Shown: piece after piece, positions 7,049-9,830 of the stretch
How positions within the stretch are numbered: position 1 is the first letter of the stretch
How the letters are laid out: every line of letters starts with the position of its first letter
NCBI GenBank assembly: GCA_002705465.1
Contig: PAGS01000069.1
Span: forward strand, 1-9,830
Length of the DNA stretch: 9,830 nt
From: Halieaceae bacterium
Lineage (GTDB): Bacteria > Pseudomonadota > Gammaproteobacteria > Pseudomonadales > Halieaceae
Reading direction: 5' to 3'
Translations under genes and position numbers: made by a program
The notes under the pieces: generated by a model
What the model saw: the letters and a program-made list of their open reading frames with translations, nothing else
What the model was told of the DNA's origin: nothing
Database searches by the model: none

Positions 7049-7054
7049 AGGGAG
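7049..7054 (+). promoter_or_regulatory. Ribosome binding site that decides the start of the next gene
   Basis: AGGGAG directly abuts an in-frame ATG at 7055 (no spacing) but lies 9 bases before the in-frame ATG at 7064. The second is therefore the likely start. Confidence 0.65.
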
Positions 7055-7063
7055 ATGCTTGAC

Positions 7064-7888
7064 ATGGTAGATGAAGAAAACCCGGGCGCGGATGACGAAC
7101 TCACTTTGCCCAATCAGAAGAGCGTGAACAACGGCGGGTCGGTGCCACCCAACCCGGCAAGCGATGCGGTGGCGCAGCTCAACGCAGATACGCATACTCG
7201 ACTGGATCGGGCGCTTGACTCCGCGAGTCAGGCCAACAGAAAGATGGAGTTTTACTCCAAACGACTCGCTGGGGGCGCTGCTGTGGTTGTATTCCTCTGC
7301 GTGGTATTACTTATGGTCGCGGGCGGTCGACTGTCGGGTCAGGTGGAGGCGTTGCAGGCCGCAACATTGTCGATTACGAAGCGTGTCGTGAATATGAACT
7401 CTGCCCTCGATCGGATGGTTGTGCTCGACCAGAAGCTGACCATGCTCGACGAGGGTCAGGCGCAGCTGGCCAATGCTATTGGTCAGGTGGAACAGGACGG
7501 CAGGATTCTGGCTGAGCAAATGGAAGCCTCGATGGCGGGCGTCAACTCAACCGTGACCGAAACCAGCGAGGTGACGCGAAGTGGCGTAGAGTCCAGCCGC
7601 GCAATGGGGGCCCAATTGCAAAAGCAGTCTGAACAGTTATCCGAGCTGGCCAGGCGGGTGAGGCAGTTGGAGACAGGCTTTGAGGATGTCGCCGCCCTGA
7701 AGCGAGAAGTGTCCGCGCTAATTGAAATTGAGCGGGACAAGCTCACCGACTTGTTTGAGGCGCAGTTGGCGTTGCAACAAGCCCAAATGCACAGTGATGG
7801 CATTGACGAGCCGGCGCCTGTTCCCGAAAAAATCTACCCGGAGGGGGCGATCGTCTTTCCTCCCAGCCCCAGCGCTGCGCGGGAATAG
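7064..7888 (+). CDS. Unrecognised single-pass membrane protein with a long periplasmic coiled coil, sigma-28 dependent
   Basis: 274 residues from ATG 7064 (277 from ATG 7055, rejected because the ribosome site abuts it). No family recognised. Residues 1-66 are hydrophilic and end in KMEFYSKR. The membrane segment is at about 69-88 (GGAAVVVFLCVVLLMVAGG). Residues ~92-240 are almost entirely heptad-like with many Leu, Gln, Glu and Met, predicting one long or two broken coiled coils. The last ~30 residues are Pro-rich (EPAPVPEKIYPEGA). Positive charges before the membrane segment predict a cytoplasmic N-terminus and periplasmic coiled coil. The sigma-28 type promoter just upstream places it in the late flagellar class with filament, motor and chemotaxis genes. 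It could be a motor or envelope-spanning accessory protein; it lacks the OmpA-like peptidoglycan-binding domain of MotB. Confidence 0.85.
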   Translation: MVDEENPGADDELTLPNQKSVNNGGSVPPNPASDAVAQLNADTHTRLDRALDSASQANRKMEFYSKRLAGGAAVVVFLCVVLLMVAGGRLSGQVEALQAATLSITKRVVNMNSALDRMVVLDQKLTMLDEGQAQLANAIGQVEQDGRILAEQMEASMAGVNSTVTETSEVTRSGVESSRAMGAQLQKQSEQLSELARRVRQLETGFEDVAALKREVSALIEIERDKLTDLFEAQLALQQAQMHSDGIDEPAPVPEKIYPEGAIVFPPSPSAARE

Positions 7889-7916
7889 GCTGCTGGAGTA
7901 TTGAAAAATGAAAAAG

Positions 7917-8555
7917 TTAGCCGCTGTCAGGATTATCCGAGGGGACCAATTCCTGACCGGGCTCGGATTCGGGCGGGTTGATCGGCACATCCCGCATGGT
8001 GCTCTCTACAAAAGAGGAGCCAGCATCAATACCCATTGAGATCGCTTCAACGGTTTCGGCGAGGGCTGCAGACAACGCCGCGCGCTGTTTCGTATCCTCG
8101 CTCGCGCCGAGCTCCCGGCCAAGCTCATATAGGCGACTTGCCTGAGAGGAGGGCAAAAAAGACTCGAACTCTCCCCGTAGCATTTTGATCGTGAGAGGGT
8201 TGGAAGGTTGTTCATTGGTGCTGGAGGCGCCATGTTCCATGCCGGTCTTGATGAGCGAGCGTGCATGGAGTTCCAGCAGCGCCAAAAAGCGGTCGCGGTC
8301 TCCTTTGATGCCGTACTGATCATCGCCACCATTTGCTATGGACACCCATTCATCCCAAAGCTGGCGGCCGCTAAGGCCTCCAAATACTTTTTGAGGCTCA
8401 TTCTCGGTTTTTTTTTCTCCCGAGCTGGCTATCCCTTGCTGAGAAAAAGCCTTGGCCTCCAGATCATTTACCCGGCTGATGAGATAGATGATAAGAATGA
8501 GCAGTACGATGCCCAGTAGGAGCGAGACAGCGATGACAATGTTCTCTAGAGACAT
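7917..8555 (-). CDS. Unrecognised protein with an N-terminal membrane anchor, third gene after fliA
   Basis: 212 residues, start ATG at 8555 with AGGA (8568-8565) nine bases upstream. Not recognised. Residues 4-26 are strongly hydrophobic (IVIAVSLLLGIVLLILIIYL). The Arg follows rather than precedes this segment, suggesting a ZipA-like topology with the bulk in the cytoplasm (inference). A variable Glu/Lys/Ser-rich linker (35-58) is followed by a mostly helical domain at 60-188 beginning GGLSGRQLWDEW and including RDRFLALLELHARSLIKTG and ASRLYELGRELG. The C-terminus is acidic and Pro-rich. It lies 18 bases downstream of the 159-residue gene and probably shares its transcript. Its 3' end faces the 274-residue gene across only 28 bases. 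A run of nine A interrupts the linker codons. Confidence 0.82.
   Translation of the reverse strand: MSLENIVIAVSLLLGIVLLILIIYLISRVNDLEAKAFSQQGIASSGEKKTENEPQKVFGGLSGRQLWDEWVSIANGGDDQYGIKGDRDRFLALLELHARSLIKTGMEHGASSTNEQPSNPLTIKMLRGEFESFLPSSQASRLYELGRELGASEDTKQRAALSAALAETVEAISMGIDAGSSFVESTMRDVPINPPESEPGQELVPSDNPDSG
8408..8416 (-). repeat. Homopolymer run of nine A (coding strand) inside the membrane-anchored gene
   Basis: The coding strand reads GAA AAA AAA ACC (Glu47-Lys-Lys-Thr50), an A9 tract that appears as nine T on the + strand. Adding one A gives a stop after three more codons (AAC CGA GAA TGA). Losing one A gives a stop about 24 codons later. Either slip would leave only the membrane segment and linker. 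Confidence 0.7.
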
Positions 8556-8573
8556 GGTTCCGGTTCCTGCCGT

Positions 8574-9053
8574 TTACTCAGCCTCGTCACCGTCGTCTTC
8601 TCGCAGCAGGCCCAGCAGCTGAATAACCTGAGTGGTCTGCAGGTCTTCAACCAAATTCTCGGCAATCTTGTCTGCTTGTTGTAAGGCTTCGTGAGCGCTG
8701 ATCTCGGTGATTTGGTAGTCAGCGCCGAGATTGAACATTTTATTGGCCAGCTCCTCAGGCACCCAGGACACCACGGTGCCAGAAACCCCCTGTAACTGGT
8801 TATAGCCCTCATGAACAATCCTAGGCGGCAGATCAGCGCCTGCCTTGATAGCCTCCGCGAGCTCCAGCTGGCGCTTCTCTTCAGCCTTGGCGCCCTGCAC
8901 GAAAATCTTGTCTAGGTTGAGCCTAGCTCGCTGGGCGATCCTCGCCGCGAACACGCGATGCAGTCTATCCTCCGGATCCAGTGCTCCGCACTTGAGGTAA
9001 TCACCCTTTGCGTCTGCTTTGACGCGTTCAAGTTTTGATTTTTTTCCGAACAT
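8574..9053 (-). CDS. Unrecognised small soluble protein encoded directly after fliA
   Basis: 159 residues, start ATG at 9053, 15 bases after the fliA stop. No convincing Shine-Dalgarno sequence is visible, so translation may be coupled to fliA. No membrane segment or signal peptide. The N-terminal ~20 residues are basic (FGKKSKLERVKADAKG), a helical Arg/Ala/Lys/Glu-rich part spans ~28-72, a more mixed segment 74-112 contains LPPRIVHEGYNQL and VSWVPEELANKMFNLG, and a helical acidic C-terminus ends in REDDGDEAE. One Cys (residue 22). No known domain recognised; it is not CheY or CheZ, which follow fliA in several relatives. The place in the fliA operon suggests a flagellar or chemotaxis role, which is inference. 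Confidence 0.8.
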   Translation of the reverse strand: MFGKKSKLERVKADAKGDYLKCGALDPEDRLHRVFAARIAQRARLNLDKIFVQGAKAEEKRQLELAEAIKAGADLPPRIVHEGYNQLQGVSGTVVSWVPEELANKMFNLGADYQITEISAHEALQQADKIAENLVEDLQTTQVIQLLGLLREDDGDEAE

Positions 9054-9068
9054 AATTCAGGCGAGGCC

Positions 9069-9788
9069 TTAAAACGCAACCCGGTCGCGTAATTTACCCA
9101 CTACTTTGGTAAGAATCTGACTCACCCGTGATTCACTCACTCCGATAATCGCGCCAATTTCTTTCAAATTCATCTCTTCGTTATAATATAAAGAGAGCAC
9201 GATCTGCTCTCGCTCGGGGAGTTGAGAGATCTCGCCGGCAAGCCATTCCCTAGTGTCTACCGCTACAGCTTCCTCTTCAGGGCTGGCTGATTCAGAAACT
9301 GGCGCCTGTCCGCTGTCCTCTAGCTCAAAAAGTGAAGTGGTTCTCATTTTCTGCGATCGGTCGCGTTGCTTCTGATAATCCTCTAGCGAGGTATCTAGCT
9401 CAGCTGCAACTTCACTCGCTGTGGGCGGCCTGCCGTGCTTGGCCATAAACTGTTCAACCACCTGCTCCTCGGCTTTCATGTTCGTGCTGTCGGTTCTTGA
9501 CAAAGGTGATCGCTTTCTTACCTCGTCCAAAATGGCGCCGCGGATGCGTTTGCTGGCAAATGTGCCGAGATCTGCGCCCTGTGAGGTGTCATAAGATTTA
9601 GCGGCCTCAAGTAAGCCGACCATGCCGATTTGAACGAGTTCTTCGAGTTCTACGTGGTCAGGTAACCGTGCTTTGATATGTAATGCCGTTTTGTGCACCA
9701 GGCCAATATGCCGGAGCACTGCGGCGTTTTCGCCGCTTGGCTCGGCTTGCAATAGCGCGTCAGCATATGCCTGGTAGCCCTTGGACAT
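9069..9788 (-). CDS. fliA: RNA polymerase sigma factor for flagellar operon FliA (sigma-28)
   Basis: 239 residues, the same length as E. coli FliA. It directs RNA polymerase to late flagellar and chemotaxis promoters and is normally held by FlgM until the hook is complete. Region 2 is clear: HIGLVHKTALHIKARLPDHV (27-46), ELEELVQIGMVGLLEAAKSYD (47-67), GTFASKRIRGAILDEVRKR (75-93). Region 3 follows (103-145, HGRPPTASEVAAEL), then region 4 (180-238) with PEREQIVLSLYYNEEMNLKEIG and the helix-turn-helix GVSESRVSQIL. Between regions 2 and 3 the usual DWxPRS-type motif reads SPLSRT. ATG 9788 has AAGGG (9800-9796) upstream. A reading frame entering from 9830 and stopping at TAG 9794-9792 may be the last 12 codons of the preceding gene, where flhG/fleN would be expected, but this is too short to call. 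Confidence 0.95.
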   Translation of the reverse strand: MSKGYQAYADALLQAEPSGENAAVLRHIGLVHKTALHIKARLPDHVELEELVQIGMVGLLEAAKSYDTSQGADLGTFASKRIRGAILDEVRKRSPLSRTDSTNMKAEEQVVEQFMAKHGRPPTASEVAAELDTSLEDYQKQRDRSQKMRTTSLFELEDSGQAPVSESASPEEEAVAVDTREWLAGEISQLPEREQIVLSLYYNEEMNLKEIGAIIGVSESRVSQILTKVVGKLRDRVAF

Positions 9789-9809
9789 AGTCTAGCCCTT
9801 TGCACCTAC

Positions 9810-9825
9810 CGATATCCTGATATCG
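9810..9825. repeat. Short palindrome upstream of fliA
   Basis: CGATATC (9810-9816), two bases, GATATCG (9819-9825): a perfect 7-base inverted repeat 22 bases before the fliA start. The 2-base spacing is too short for a good RNA hairpin but suits a dimeric DNA-binding protein. It may simply be the coding end of the preceding gene. Confidence 0.35.
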
Positions 9826-9830
9826 CTGGA

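Noticed and set aside
7908..8039. A 43-codon + strand frame starting ATG AAA AAG TTA GCC, resembling a small signal-peptide-like protein
   Set aside because: It lies antisense to the well-supported minus-strand gene at 7917-8555, has only a weak ribosome site (GGAG), and shows no recognisable content.
9039..9045. A7 slippery heptamer (A AAA AAA) at codons 3-5 of the 159-residue gene, and the same run near the start of fliL (682-688)
   Set aside because: Both encode ordinary Lys-Lys pairs; in the 159-residue gene a -1 shift reaches a stop within a few codons, with no stimulatory structure seen.
9141..9148. TCCGATAA on the + strand, resembling a sigma-28 -10 box
   Set aside because: No TAAA-like -35 at the required distance (9122 reads TCACCCGT), and it lies inside the region 4 codons of fliA.
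9792..9830. Possible last 12 codons of an upstream minus-strand gene (flhG/fleN expected)
   Set aside because: Too short to identify, and a second frame in the same stretch also ends in a stop, so it is mentioned only under fliA.

Overview
The window is a flagellar biosynthesis locus, most likely from a gammaproteobacterium of mid-range G+C (my estimate). The order fliK-fliL-fliM-fliN-fliO-fliP-fliQ-fliR-flhB is the one seen in polarly flagellated gammaproteobacteria such as Pseudomonas and Vibrio, and the proteins resemble those families. The species cannot be named from the sequence.

Left part (1-5972, + strand): a tightly packed operon for building the flagellum. It holds the 3' end of fliK (hook-length control), fliL (stator-associated), fliM and fliN (C-ring switch), and fliO, fliP, fliQ, fliR and flhB (membrane part of the export apparatus). 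fliQ/fliR and fliR/flhB overlap by 4 and 1 bases. The fliO-fliP spacer can fold into two mutually exclusive hairpins.

Middle part (5973-9053): four genes I do not recognise, two on each strand, converging at about 7889-7916. The first (6052-7014, +) looks like a membrane-anchored, degenerate AAA+-like protein of GspA/DamX type and is preceded by four tandem 12-base repeats. The second (7064-7888, +) is a single-pass membrane protein with a long predicted periplasmic coiled coil. It has a well-spaced sigma-28 type promoter whose -35 box overlaps the stop codon of the gene before it. The third and fourth (8574-9053 and 7917-8555, -) follow fliA. One is a small soluble protein; the other has an N-terminal membrane anchor and carries a run of nine A residues in its coding strand.

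Right part (9069-9788, - strand): fliA, the flagellar sigma factor sigma-28, heading an apparent operon with the two unknown minus-strand genes.

In the usual gammaproteobacterial layout flhA, flhF, flhG and fliA follow flhB in the same direction, and in several lineages cheY and cheZ come after fliA. Here the fliA block is inverted relative to flhB, and unknown genes occupy the places where flhA and cheY/cheZ might be expected. The sigma-28 promoter ties at least one of them to the late flagellar regulon. The four genes are therefore the best candidates here for undescribed flagellar or chemotaxis accessory functions.
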